Of a stretch of DNA of 39,724 bases, positions 16,093-24,665 are shown piece by piece (position 1 is the first letter of the stretch; each line of letters begins with the position of its first letter). A model generated the notes under the pieces. The model was not told where the DNA came from, did not search any database, and saw nothing but the letters and a program-made list of their open reading frames with translations. The stretch comes from M10-OD1-4 sp038061695 (GTDB taxonomy: Bacteria; Patescibacteriota; Minisyncoccia; GWC2-36-17; M10-OD1-4), in assembly GCA_038061695.1 (NCBI GenBank), contig JBBTYT010000011.1, positions 1-39,724 on the forward strand, given 5' to 3'. Made by a program: the position numbers and the translations under genes.

Positions 16093-16608
16093 ATGGTCAT
16101 AAAAAGCATAAAACCTAAAACCTATAACCTAAAAACCAGCAAAGGCTTTACTTTAATGGAGGTTTTAATAGTTTCTGCTATTCTTGTTATTTTATCTTCG
16201 GCTATAGGCATAACACTTTTTTCTTATCAGAGAGACACAACTCTTAAGAGTACAGAAAAAGATATTATAAATTATCTTCGCATTGCTAATCAAAAGGCTA
16301 TCTCTGGCGAAGATGCAAATTTAGATGGTGCTAGTGAAAAATGGGGTATAAGATTTACAAATTCAACGGATGATTATTATCAGCTTTTTTATGGGAACTC
16401 ATTTTTAGAGGCTAATACAACCGAGAAAATTTATTTGCCAACATCTCTTATATTTTCTGATCCTTCAGAAGGTCAAAATAAGGATTTTATTTTTAATAGA
16501 GTGAATGGAGCAACTACATCAGATTTTGTAATAATATCGCTTCTTGGTGATGCGACACAATTAAAAACTATAACTGTAAATTCAAATGGAAGTATTTCAG
16601 GCAATTAG
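16093..16608 (+). CDS. Minor pseudopilin, GspH/FimT-like, cluster A
   Basis: A 171-aa prepilin with the peptidase site SKG^FTLMEVLIVSAILVIL (Glu at +5). Downstream of the helix come YQRDTTLKSTEKDIINYLRIANQKAISG and a beta-rich C-terminal domain, as in GspH/FimT. It starts 2 bp after pilC. The leader peptide is unusually long (about 18 residues) because it reads through a CCTAAAA-like repeat (16111-16137). A later start is not available since Met22 (LMEV) lies inside the pilin helix. Its 3' end overlaps the next pseudopilin gene by 23 bp, suggesting translational coupling. Likely part of the tip-priming minor pilin set. Confidence 0.88.
   Translation: MVIKSIKPKTYNLKTSKGFTLMEVLIVSAILVILSSAIGITLFSYQRDTTLKSTEKDIINYLRIANQKAISGEDANLDGASEKWGIRFTNSTDDYYQLFYGNSFLEANTTEKIYLPTSLIFSDPSEGQNKDFIFNRVNGATTSDFVIISLLGDATQLKTITVNSNGSISGN
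16111..16137. repeat. CCTAAAA-like degenerate repeat, translated in a prepilin leader
   Basis: Three near-copies of a CCTAAAA/CCTATAA unit in 27 bp. Related pieces lie at 22062-22079 (inverted; they share a 13-nt CTATAACCTAAAA) and 23146-23157. All three are at gene junctions of pilus cluster A. Small size makes chance possible. Confidence 0.45.
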
Positions 16609-17257
16609 AAATAATAGATTTAAAACTTTGGAAAGAGGTTCTCTTTTGCTTGAGATATTGGTAGCTATTTCTGTTTTGTCTTTTATTGCTATTGGAATTT
16701 CACAAATTATGAGTGTTTCTTTGCAGTCAAGTAAGGTTGGAGGACAAAGAACCGTAGCTCTAGGAATAGCTCAGGAAGAGATTGAAGTGTTAAGAGCTAT
16801 AATAAAAGAGTCGTGGCAGAATATTTACGGACTTAATAAAGGCATTGCTAATAAATATCATATTTCAAATTTAACGGCAGATTGTGGCTCTCAAAAATGG
16901 TGCTTAGTGTCAGGGCAAGTTATGGATACATTAAACGGCCTTGCTTATACTAAATATATATATATAGATGATGTTTCCAGAACAACAGGAGAGATAGATG
17001 CTGTATATTCATTAGGAAATGATGACCCATCAACTCAGAAAGTCTCTGTTTTTATTTCTTGGCAAGGCGGAAACCTTGATCTATTTGAATATTTTACAAG
17101 ATCAAGAAATCAGTCTGCCGTTCAAACAGATTGGTCTGGTGTTTCAGGACAAATAACAAATCCAACATCCGGAGAGGATGCTAATTTTAATAATAGATAT
17201 GATACTAATACTTTCATTGATACTACGGTAACAGGGAGCATCAAATTAAGCCAATAA
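16586..17257 (+). CDS. Minor pseudopilin, PilV/GspI-like, cluster A
   Basis: A 223-aa prepilin. The processing site is ERG^SLLLEILVAISVLSFIAIG, with Glu at +5 but Ser instead of the usual Phe at +1. After the helix comes RTVALGIAQEEIEVLRAI, the A-QEE-E-LR pattern typical of PilV/GspI. The C-terminal domain has two Cys (about residues 100 and 107, DCGSQKWC) and is otherwise unrecognised. The ATG at 16586 lies inside the preceding gene, which ends at 16608. The counterpart in cluster B is at 33630, with a shorter C-terminal domain. Confidence 0.87.
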   Translation: MEVFQAIRNNRFKTLERGSLLLEILVAISVLSFIAIGISQIMSVSLQSSKVGGQRTVALGIAQEEIEVLRAIIKESWQNIYGLNKGIANKYHISNLTADCGSQKWCLVSGQVMDTLNGLAYTKYIYIDDVSRTTGEIDAVYSLGNDDPSTQKVSVFISWQGGNLDLFEYFTRSRNQSAVQTDWSGVSGQITNPTSGEDANFNNRYDTNTFIDTTVTGSIKLSQ

Positions 17258-17304
17258 TAATTGAAGTATATAATATTCTTTAATTATATAGTAAAATATT
17301 AATT

Positions 17305-20169
17305 ATGGAGTTAAGAATATCTAAAATTTTGAAGAAATTAATTAAGTTATCTTTGATATCTTTTTCAATTTTTGTTTTTATATTTTCAAATTTTCCTTCA
17401 ACTTTTCTTAATAAACTTGGATTAAAAAAATTTGCTGGAGATTTATATATTAAAGAAGCGCAAGCGGCATTGCCACTATATAGAGCTTCTGGTAATTTTA
17501 CAGCAGGAGTAGGTGCTATTATACCTCCGTATCCTGCGAGTATGTTGGCAAATGACATCTGTTTGCTTGTTGTTGAGTCGGAGAACCAAGCTATTGCGCT
17601 TACTACAGCAAATGGATTTGTAGAAGTTCCGACATTTTCTCCGCAAAGCGCCGGAACAGCAACCATAAATCCAGCTTCGCGGTTAGCGGTTTTTTGGAAG
17701 CGTACTGCGGGAGGAGATTTGAATCCAACTGTGACAGATTCAGGTAATCATACTACAGGAGTAATCCATTGTTTTTCCGGAGTAGTTACTTTTGGTGATC
17801 CATGGGATACAGGTGCCGGCGGTAATGACGGTGCCGTTAACGATACAACAGGCGCTATACCTGGTTCAACAACAACAGTAACAGATGCTTTGGTAGTTCT
17901 TATTACTTCTACAAGTTTTAATGGCAATAGTAGCATTCAATGCTCAGGTTTTACGAATGCAGATCTAACTAATATAGTAGAAAGACAAGATAATACAAGT
18001 ACATTTGGTCTTGGAGGCGGTTCTTGTATGGCAACAGGTGAGAAAGCAAGTATAGGCGCATATACCACAACAACTTTGACATTGGCAAACACTTCATATA
18101 AAGGCGCAATTTCATTAGCGCTTAAACCAAAAGTTGAGATTGTAAATTATGTAAATTCAACAGAGAGTGCACTTGATTATGCTGTTGCATGTGTAGATTG
18201 CGGGGCGCGTATTGGTGGAGGGGCTGGTTTTCGTCAAAGTATTAATATAATAGGAGCAGGATTTGGTTCTCTTGTTTGTGGCACAGGTAATTGTTCAACA
18301 GCAATTAATAATATTAAGATTGGCACGCATCAGATTGCTGATGCAAATATAACATCATGGACAGAAGCATCAATTATATTTCTTACAGATTCGTCCGTCA
18401 CAGGTGATACAGATACAGATTGGGGAGTAAATTTTGGCGGAGTATCAGCACTTACTGTTACAGCAGGAAACAAGATTTCTTCTGGAGTTAATTTTTATTT
18501 ATTTCCACAGATAACAGCATTGACTCAACCTATCGGTTTTGCGGCTGATACAGCGCGCGAATATGATGCAGGAGATACGGATGGCGTAATAACTTTAAAT
18601 GGTACTCGTTTTGGATCTTCACAAGGAACTGGTTCGGTAACAATTATTGCTCAACCATCAACTATAAATTCATGGAATAATACCGCAATTACAGCTCAAG
18701 TATCAGCTTCTATAGTTGATTCTATAAATACAGGTTCAGTATCTATGCAACAAGGAACAGATGGTAATAGTAAGACGCATTCTTACGGAAATATATTGCG
18801 TGTTCTTCCTCGTATTATTACTCTTGTTCCTGCACTCGCAAGCGAAGGAACAGTAGTAACTATAAACGGAAATCACTTTTGTCAGGGAGCAAGTTGTCCG
18901 ACATCTTTTGATCCTAATAATAATGTCGTATTTACTTCAGGTGTATCAGCAACTGTTTTTACTAGTTGGTCTACAACTACGATTGATACAGCAGTTCCAA
19001 TTGGCGCAATAACAGGAAATTTGGCAATAACATCAAATGCATATCTTTCAAATAATAAATATTTTATAGTTCCATCAAATATTCCTTCAAATCCTACAGC
19101 GTTAAATCAATATAGAGATTCAGGTTTAACACAGGCTATACCGATAGGTGGAGTTGGTATGGGAATAGCATCTTCAACTCCAATTTATCTTAAGCAAACA
19201 ATGGAAGTTCCAGGTATTTCCGGTGGTACTTTGTATCCGCAATTTGAATATAAACTTGCGGGCGTTAATTTTTCGTGTATTGGTACGGTCTCTTGCGTTT
19301 CTGCAATAGAAGGAACAGGTTCAGCGGATCCAGGTCCTGCTGTGGGTTCAATTTCTATCTCTCCAGCCAATGATATATATCATTGGCAAGCAAGAGTTCG
19401 CCATAATAAAGTATCAGACTATTACAGCGATTGGATTTCTTTTGGTGCTAATACCGATCCTGACGGTATTGATTTTAGAATAGATATTACTCCTCCTATA
19501 ATATCGTTGGTTTCATCAGGAATACCCACATCAAATACAGCTACTATAACTTGGACAACGGATGAGCCAGCAACAAGCCAGGTGGAATATGGAACGGATC
19601 CAGGACTCGTCGGTAGTTATTTAACAACAGCTGATCTTAACTTAGTAACGCCACACTCTGTTGTTTTATCTAATTTAAATTCAGGCACGACTTATTATTA
19701 TAGGGTAAAATCAAAAGATGAGGGTGGATTATTGACGACTAGCGCGCCAATTCAGAATTTTACGACAGTTGCTGTTACTCAACCGGCAAAGACAACACAA
19801 TTTCATATTGTTGGAAGCACAGGGACTGTTACAAATAGCGCGCCTCTTTCACAAACATTTTCCATAATAGTGCCGGAAAATGCAACAAGCATGAAATCTT
19901 CTTTTATAATAATAGGCGGTATTTATGAAACAACGACACTTGCTCCGGCCACAACTCAGATTGCAGTTCAGTATGAAGCTGAGCCAATCGTTTCTTATAT
20001 TCTTCCAGGAAGTCCAGCCGGGACATTAAGAAGTTATTTTAAAATCATTCATAGCGTGAACTCTGTTAATTCAACCTCTGCAAGTACTCTCACTATAACA
20101 CCAGCATCGCCAACAATATTATATATTAATTCCGCTGATTTTACAGCAACATATTCTTATACACCATAA
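17305..20169 (+). CDS. Large surface protein with IPT/TIG-like and fibronectin type III-like domains; candidate pilus-tip adhesin
   Basis: A 954-aa exported protein. An N-terminal hydrophobic helix (about 15-33) is followed by an Ala-rich possible cleavage region (KEAQAALP near 52). Then come a beta-rich domain (~55-272) that resembles phage- and CPR-type surface modules, three IPT/TIG-like folds (~280-395, 402-495, 501-592), an FN3-like module with HWQARVR (~593-725), a clear FN3 domain (~727-825, with SQVEYGT and SGTTYYYRVKSKDEGG) and a beta-rich tail to 954. Paired Cys in the IPT region suggest disulfides. No prepilin motif or LPXTG is present. Lying between PilV-like and PilW-like genes, where PilY1 adhesins occur in other bacteria, it may sit at the pilus tip. 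That role is inferred. Confidence 0.82.
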   Translation: MELRISKILKKLIKLSLISFSIFVFIFSNFPSTFLNKLGLKKFAGDLYIKEAQAALPLYRASGNFTAGVGAIIPPYPASMLANDICLLVVESENQAIALTTANGFVEVPTFSPQSAGTATINPASRLAVFWKRTAGGDLNPTVTDSGNHTTGVIHCFSGVVTFGDPWDTGAGGNDGAVNDTTGAIPGSTTTVTDALVVLITSTSFNGNSSIQCSGFTNADLTNIVERQDNTSTFGLGGGSCMATGEKASIGAYTTTTLTLANTSYKGAISLALKPKVEIVNYVNSTESALDYAVACVDCGARIGGGAGFRQSINIIGAGFGSLVCGTGNCSTAINNIKIGTHQIADANITSWTEASIIFLTDSSVTGDTDTDWGVNFGGVSALTVTAGNKISSGVNFYLFPQITALTQPIGFAADTAREYDAGDTDGVITLNGTRFGSSQGTGSVTIIAQPSTINSWNNTAITAQVSASIVDSINTGSVSMQQGTDGNSKTHSYGNILRVLPRIITLVPALASEGTVVTINGNHFCQGASCPTSFDPNNNVVFTSGVSATVFTSWSTTTIDTAVPIGAITGNLAITSNAYLSNNKYFIVPSNIPSNPTALNQYRDSGLTQAIPIGGVGMGIASSTPIYLKQTMEVPGISGGTLYPQFEYKLAGVNFSCIGTVSCVSAIEGTGSADPGPAVGSISISPANDIYHWQARVRHNKVSDYYSDWISFGANTDPDGIDFRIDITPPIISLVSSGIPTSNTATITWTTDEPATSQVEYGTDPGLVGSYLTTADLNLVTPHSVVLSNLNSGTTYYYRVKSKDEGGLLTTSAPIQNFTTVAVTQPAKTTQFHIVGSTGTVTNSAPLSQTFSIIVPENATSMKSSFIIIGGIYETTTLAPATTQIAVQYEAEPIVSYILPGSPAGTLRSYFKIIHSVNSVNSTSASTLTITPASPTILYINSADFTATYSYTP

Positions 20170-20173
20170 CATT

Positions 20174-20833
20174 ATGAATAATTCAAAAAAGATAATTTTA
20201 ATATTTCTGGTGGTTATAATTTTCTCGGTCTTTACTTTGTATTTTTTTATAAATATTGGTGGAAAGAGCATATATGTGTCTGATAGAAAAATAGTAGTGC
20301 AGGAATCCCCAAAGGTATTAGACACAAAATCAATATCAATTATTGACGGCAAGATACCGAATAAAGATGCTTATAATATAAAAATAAATCCTAAAAATGA
20401 AATTGAGAAAGTTGTAGTTCCAAATGCTATATTAACCCTTAAGGATTCTTATCTATATTCATTGTCGGAAGCTCTAAAATGGTCAAAAGATGCAAAACTA
20501 GTTTTTATAAAATCTTACGGTACATTGACATTAGAAGGTAAGTCAAGTCAGTGGCAAATTATTTTCAGCTCAAAGAATAAAAAGAAAGGATATGAAATTA
20601 TAATTGAAAAAGATTTTATTTTTTCAAAGAAAGAGGTTGAATCCAGTGGGTATGGATATGACTTGCCTAAAAATTGGTATGATGCAAAAGATGCAATCAT
20701 TTCAATTCAGACGATGCCACAGTTTTCAGAATCAACACTTTCCGGAATTTCTTTTGTGTATAATATTGACGGAAAAATCTGGAGTTACGCTTTAGCTACA
20801 TCTAACGGTACAGTCTCTATTCCCGTAAGATAG
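20174..20833 (+). CDS. Membrane-anchored protein of unknown function in the adhesin block of cluster A
   Basis: A 219-aa protein with one N-terminal membrane helix (about residues 6-27, IILIFLVVIIFSVFTLYFFI). The outside part has two alpha-beta segments: one around ALKWSKDAKLVFIKSYGTLTLEGKSSQWQIIF, a helix-then-strands pattern weakly like a PepSY-type fold, and one around LPKNWYDAKDAIISIQTM with a matching strand pattern after it. It starts 4 bp after the 954-aa surface protein and ends 33 bp before the repeat protein, so the three are probably made together. It could anchor or help assemble the surface proteins, but nothing in the sequence proves this. Confidence 0.75.
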   Translation: MNNSKKIILIFLVVIIFSVFTLYFFINIGGKSIYVSDRKIVVQESPKVLDTKSISIIDGKIPNKDAYNIKINPKNEIEKVVVPNAILTLKDSYLYSLSEALKWSKDAKLVFIKSYGTLTLEGKSSQWQIIFSSKNKKKGYEIIIEKDFIFSKKEVESSGYGYDLPKNWYDAKDAIISIQTMPQFSESTLSGISFVYNIDGKIWSYALATSNGTVSIPVR

Positions 20834-20866
20834 ATTTAGAAGTTAAGTTTTCCAGTAATAAAAATA

Positions 20867-22059
20867 ATGTATAGAAAAATTTTTATTTTAATATTTTTAA
20901 TATTTTTTTGCGGAGCAGGCGCATTATCAGTTTTTGCTGTGGATCAGATTAAAACCACATCTACCATCATAGGTAATTCTTCAACAGCTTTAAGCGCTCT
21001 CACTGATTTTCCATTTAACTTCTATATAGGTGATAATTTAGCAGGAGTTACAAATCCTGTTAAGTCATTGTCATTTTTTATATCAGGGACATATACAGGA
21101 GATGGAACAGTAGCAATTTCAATAGATCAAGATTCTGCGACAACAAAGATATTTACTTTGCCAAATGTCGGCGCAACACCAACTCCATTTGAATTTTTAT
21201 ATCAAGACTCTTCAAATAAAATAAATCCAATATCAGCCGGCACTTATTCATATACTTTAAATGTTCTTCCTGCAGGAGTAGTTATTTACGGTTTTGGATC
21301 TCGGCTTAAAGAGAGTCATAGATATGTTCAATCTGCTTTATGCACAGATGGACAACCAGCAAATGAGAAGATTAAAACCACATCTACCATCATAGGTAAT
21401 TCTTCAACAGCTTTAAGCGCTCTNNNNNNNNNNNNNNNNNNNNNNNNNNNNNNNNNNNNNNNNNNNNNNNNNNNNNNNNNNNNNNNNNNNNNNNNNNNNN
21501 NNNNNNNNNNNNNNNNNNNNNNNGCGCAACACCAACTCCATTTGAATTTTTATATCAAGACTCTTCAAATAAAATAAACCCAACATCAGCCGGCACTTAT
21601 TCATATACTCTAAATGTTCTTCCTGCAGGAGTAGTTATTTACGGTTTTGGATCCGAGCTTAAAGAGAGTCATAGATATAAACCGCCAATTTGCGGTATTG
21701 GTTATCAACCCTCAGGCGAGATCACTTCTTCTATATTTGATACAGGCATAACTACTGGCGCGGCATATAATTCTCTTTTATGGCAGGGGTTGATTTCTTC
21801 AGGGAAAGTAAAGTTCCAATTTTCAACATCAACATCATCATCCGGTCCATGGAATTATTACGGTCCAGCATGCACAACAAGCAGTAGTGATAAATATGAT
21901 ATTGCACCAGACATACCAATTGATATTGCTTGTCAAATAATCCATAATAACAAAAGATATTTTAGATACAAGGTGACTATTTGTTCATTAACTGATTGCA
22001 TTTCCCCAGGAGCGACTACTCCAGAAGTAAATGATGTTATAGTTAATTGGGCACCGTAA
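20867..22059 (+). CDS. Secreted tandem-repeat protein, interrupted by an assembly gap
   Basis: One gene split in silico by the 100-N run at 21424-21523. The start encodes a signal peptide (cleavage near SVFA-VD). A 141-aa unit runs from KTTSTIIGNSSTALSA to GFGSRLKESHRY and a linker, then a near-identical second unit begins just before the gap. After the gap the same unit resumes (TPTPFEFLYQDSS) but one frame off. The repeat period of 423 bp predicts a true gap of 170 bp, which restores the frame and gives about 420 aa. The C-terminal ~120 residues (YQPSGEITSSIFDTG onward) are a different, Cys-containing beta-rich domain. A surface or tip-associated role in cluster A is inferred from position. 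Confidence 0.8.
20948..21678 (+). repeat. Two-copy 423-bp tandem repeat with the N gap in copy 2
   Basis: Copy 1 runs 20948-21370 and copy 2 starts at 21371. The first 53 bases before the gap are identical between copies. After the gap (21524-21678) copy 2 matches 21171-21325 with about six differences. Such near-identity explains the assembly break; extra copies may be hidden in it. Confidence 0.9.
21424..21523. other. Assembly gap, 100 N
   Basis: The round length suggests a placeholder. Repeat spacing implies about 170 bp, or 170 plus a multiple of 423 if more repeat copies are missing. Confidence 0.95.
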
Positions 22060-22100
22060 TATTAGGTTTTAGGTTATAGCTTCTTAGCTTATTAGATAAT

Positions 22101-22655
22101 ATGAATATTTCCAATAAAAAAGAAAATAAGTCTAGTCCCTTAAAAGCTAACAGGGGGTTTTCTATTTTAGAACTTTTAATATATATGGCGATATTTTCTA
22201 TCATATCGCTTGCTCTCATAGATATTATAGGGGCTTTGAGCAGGGGATGGACGAGATCTCAAGTGGAGGCGGAAGTTCAGCAGAACTTGCGTTATGCAGT
22301 GAATTCTATCTCTCAAGATATAAAAAATGCAAGCTCTGTAACGACACCAGATGTCAATTTATCAAGTAATAATTTGGATTTAAATCTTGGCGGAGTAAGC
22401 TATAAATATTTTTTAACCGGATTAAATCCACCAATATTGCAAAAACAAATAAGTTTGTCAGCGGCAGAAAATGTAACGACAGATAAAGTAAAGGTGATAG
22501 ATATCAAGTTTTATACATTTTTGAATCAAGCAAGCACAAATTCGCAAATCCAAGCAACCACTACCCAATTTTTTATAAAAATTGGTTATAATTCAAATAA
22601 TCCTGAATTTTCTTATCAGCAATCGGCAACATCAACTATTAATTTACGACAATAA
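22101..22655 (+). CDS. Minor pseudopilin, PilW/GspJ-like, cluster A
   Basis: A 184-aa prepilin. A basic leader (to NRG) precedes the site G^FSILELLIYMAIFSIISL with Glu at +5. The region after the helix, VEAEVQQNLRYAVNSISQDIKNASSV, is the Q-LR-A---ISQDI pattern of PilW/GspJ. The C-terminal domain is beta-rich and ends with NLRQ. It follows the adhesin-like genes and is 2 bp before the PilX-like gene. The counterpart in cluster B is the gapped gene at 34108. It should take part in the minor pilin complex that starts the filament. Confidence 0.9.
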   Translation: MNISNKKENKSSPLKANRGFSILELLIYMAIFSIISLALIDIIGALSRGWTRSQVEAEVQQNLRYAVNSISQDIKNASSVTTPDVNLSSNNLDLNLGGVSYKYFLTGLNPPILQKQISLSAAENVTTDKVKVIDIKFYTFLNQASTNSQIQATTTQFFIKIGYNSNNPEFSYQQSATSTINLRQ

Positions 22656-22657
22656 AA

Positions 22658-23125
22658 ATGCAAAGAGAAAAATTTAAAGATTACAATTTAAAATATAATA
22701 AAGGCATAGCGGCTATAAGTTCAATTTTAGTTATAATAACTCTAACATTGTTTATTGGTCTTTCTGCCGCGACATCTGGCATAACAGAAGGTATTTTATC
22801 ACAATCTCAAAAGGAATCTCAAGAAAGTTATTTTATTGCTGAGTCTGGGGTTTACGATGCTATAATAAGAATTGCGAGAAATAAAAATTATTCATCAGGC
22901 GGTTATTTTATTCCATTAGGTTGTGTTTTGAATTCTTCTGGAAGATGCTCAAAAGTTATAGTGGAGAAGAACGCGCAGACATTATGTTCTCAGGTTATTT
23001 CATTTGGCAAAAGCTGTATTATATCAATAGGGACGATAAATAATAAAAGTAAAACAGTGGAGGTTATTTTGAATGTCAACGCTGTAAATGGTAAAATAGA
23101 TATAGTGAGCTGGAAAGAGATTTAA
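22658..23125 (+). CDS. Minor pseudopilin, PilX/GspK-like (short form), cluster A
   Basis: A 155-aa PilX-like protein. The N-terminus is basic, then NKG^IAAISSILVIITLTLFIGL. It lacks Glu at +5, as expected for the GspK/PilX position at the filament tip. The motif after the helix, SQKESQESYFIAESGVYDAIIRIARN, is the A-SG--DA pattern of PilX-type proteins. Two Cys pairs (about residues 88/96 and 109/118) may form disulfides. It is much shorter than its cluster B counterpart (34660), which carries a ~480-residue surface domain; here that function may be supplied by the separate adhesin-like genes upstream. Confidence 0.85.
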   Translation: MQREKFKDYNLKYNKGIAAISSILVIITLTLFIGLSAATSGITEGILSQSQKESQESYFIAESGVYDAIIRIARNKNYSSGGYFIPLGCVLNSSGRCSKVIVEKNAQTLCSQVISFGKSCIISIGTINNKSKTVEVILNVNAVNGKIDIVSWKEI

Positions 23126-23166
23126 AATTAATGTTTTTCTGAAAGCTAAAACCTAGGAGCCAATTT

Positions 23167-24660
23167 ATGAATATAGCATCACTTTTTTATCCAACAGAAA
23201 AGATTGTCGGGTTGGAAATATCAAAACAATATATAAAAGCTATTCTTCTAAAGAAATCAAAAGAGGGTGTTTTTATGGTTGGTAGAAGCTATGTTGAATT
23301 AGAGGATGGTTTAATAGAAGATAATAAAATAAGAGATAAAAAGAAATTCATAGAGATATTAGATAAGTTTAAACAAGAAAATAAGGATATATTTAAGTCA
23401 AATAATATAGTATTGTCTATTTTTTCAAATTTTATTTTTACTAATTTTTCTTCTTTTCCAAATTTAGATTATGAAAGTCTAAATAAAGCGGTTAATTTAA
23501 GTCTCTCTACAGATATGTTTTTTCCAGACGATGTTGCCAATATATATTATGATTGGGAGGAGATTCCTCGCAAGATGCCGGATAGATCAGATATTTTCAT
23601 ATCATTTGCTAAAAAAGAAAATATTAATGGTTATATAGATGTTGTTTCTGATGCTGGATTTGACTTGGTAGCCGTTGAGTTTATGGGACGAAGTATGGCT
23701 AGAGTTGTATATAATTTTTCTGAAAACCCTGGAATAATAGTTGATATTTTAATAGATGGAATAAATTTTTCAGTAGCTTTTGGAGGTAAGATATTGTTTT
23801 CAAATTTTTATAAAATGCCTAATATTAAGTCTAAAGAAGAATTTAATAAATTTGTTAAAAATATGCTTATTAAGGTGGTGAATTTTTATAATACTGATAA
23901 AGAGTCATCCGGTGAGGTAAGAGACATCGTTGTAATTTTTCCATATAAAGAAAAAAAAGAGATCATTGATTATTTAAAGTTAGAAACAAAATTAAATTTT
24001 GTTGACCTTGCATTTGATCCTGGTATATCTAAATCAATAACAGATATAGTTGATGATTTTTGGATTTCAACTTTTGGCTCAGCTATAAGAGGTATTATAC
24101 CAAGAGAAGAAGATAGAGATATAAGTCTGATGAATATTGGGACAGAGGAGTCTTTTAGAAAAAGAAAGTTAATGTCGTATATCTATCTGTGGGGCGATAT
24201 TTTAAGTGTTGTTACGATATTTTTTGCTATACTTTTTTCTGTAAGTATGTTTTTTATGAATGTAATATTGACAAATATTACAGCTAAGCTTAGTCAGTTA
24301 CAGGTGAGTGTATCTATTAGTAGTGAAATGAAAATGATGATGAAAGAAGCGGAAAAATTTAATATATTAGTTGATAGAGCGCTAGAAATAAAGACACGGG
24401 ATTTTAATCTAAAAAAGATAGTTGATGATATATCTGAATTAGTTCCACAAAATTCAATTATTCCTCTAATATTTGAGTTAGGATTTCCAAATGAATCAGT
24501 AAGCCTAAGGGTTGTTGCTTCAAATAGTAAGACGGCATTTGAGTTTAGAGATAAAATTAAGGGGTCAAATAAATTTACTGATGTTAAAATGCCTATTCTA
24601 GGTATAGATCAAAGAGAGGATGTAACATTTAATATATCATTTAAAGTCATTAACAAGTAA
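23167..24660 (+). CDS. PilM-PilN fusion (GspL-like), cluster A
   Basis: A 497-aa protein joining two pilus parts. Residues ~1-330 are a PilM-type actin-like domain (IVGLEISKQYIKAILL), then a positively charged joint (ESFRKRK), a membrane helix (~340-365) and a PilN-like extracytoplasmic coiled coil and ferredoxin-like domain (~366-497). The segment DISLMNIGTEESF before the helix resembles the PilM-binding NLLP tail of PilN. Nucleotide-binding motifs look degenerate: the second phosphate motif reads DILIDGINF instead of DIGATTTSF, and the late SGG motif is missing. Cluster B keeps PilM and PilN as separate, intact genes. The ATG has an AGGAG 8 nt upstream. PilO follows after 5 bp. Confidence 0.88.
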   Translation: MNIASLFYPTEKIVGLEISKQYIKAILLKKSKEGVFMVGRSYVELEDGLIEDNKIRDKKKFIEILDKFKQENKDIFKSNNIVLSIFSNFIFTNFSSFPNLDYESLNKAVNLSLSTDMFFPDDVANIYYDWEEIPRKMPDRSDIFISFAKKENINGYIDVVSDAGFDLVAVEFMGRSMARVVYNFSENPGIIVDILIDGINFSVAFGGKILFSNFYKMPNIKSKEEFNKFVKNMLIKVVNFYNTDKESSGEVRDIVVIFPYKEKKEIIDYLKLETKLNFVDLAFDPGISKSITDIVDDFWISTFGSAIRGIIPREEDRDISLMNIGTEESFRKRKLMSYIYLWGDILSVVTIFFAILFSVSMFFMNVILTNITAKLSQLQVSVSISSEMKMMMKEAEKFNILVDRALEIKTRDFNLKKIVDDISELVPQNSIIPLIFELGFPNESVSLRVVASNSKTAFEFRDKIKGSNKFTDVKMPILGIDQREDVTFNISFKVINK

Positions 24661-24665
24661 TATTT

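Noticed and set aside
21413..21604. Minus-strand ORF across the N run
   Set aside because: It exists only because N was translated as X.
20948..21678. CRISPR array
   Set aside because: Two long coding repeats of 423 bp, no short repeats with unique spacers; no cas genes in the window.
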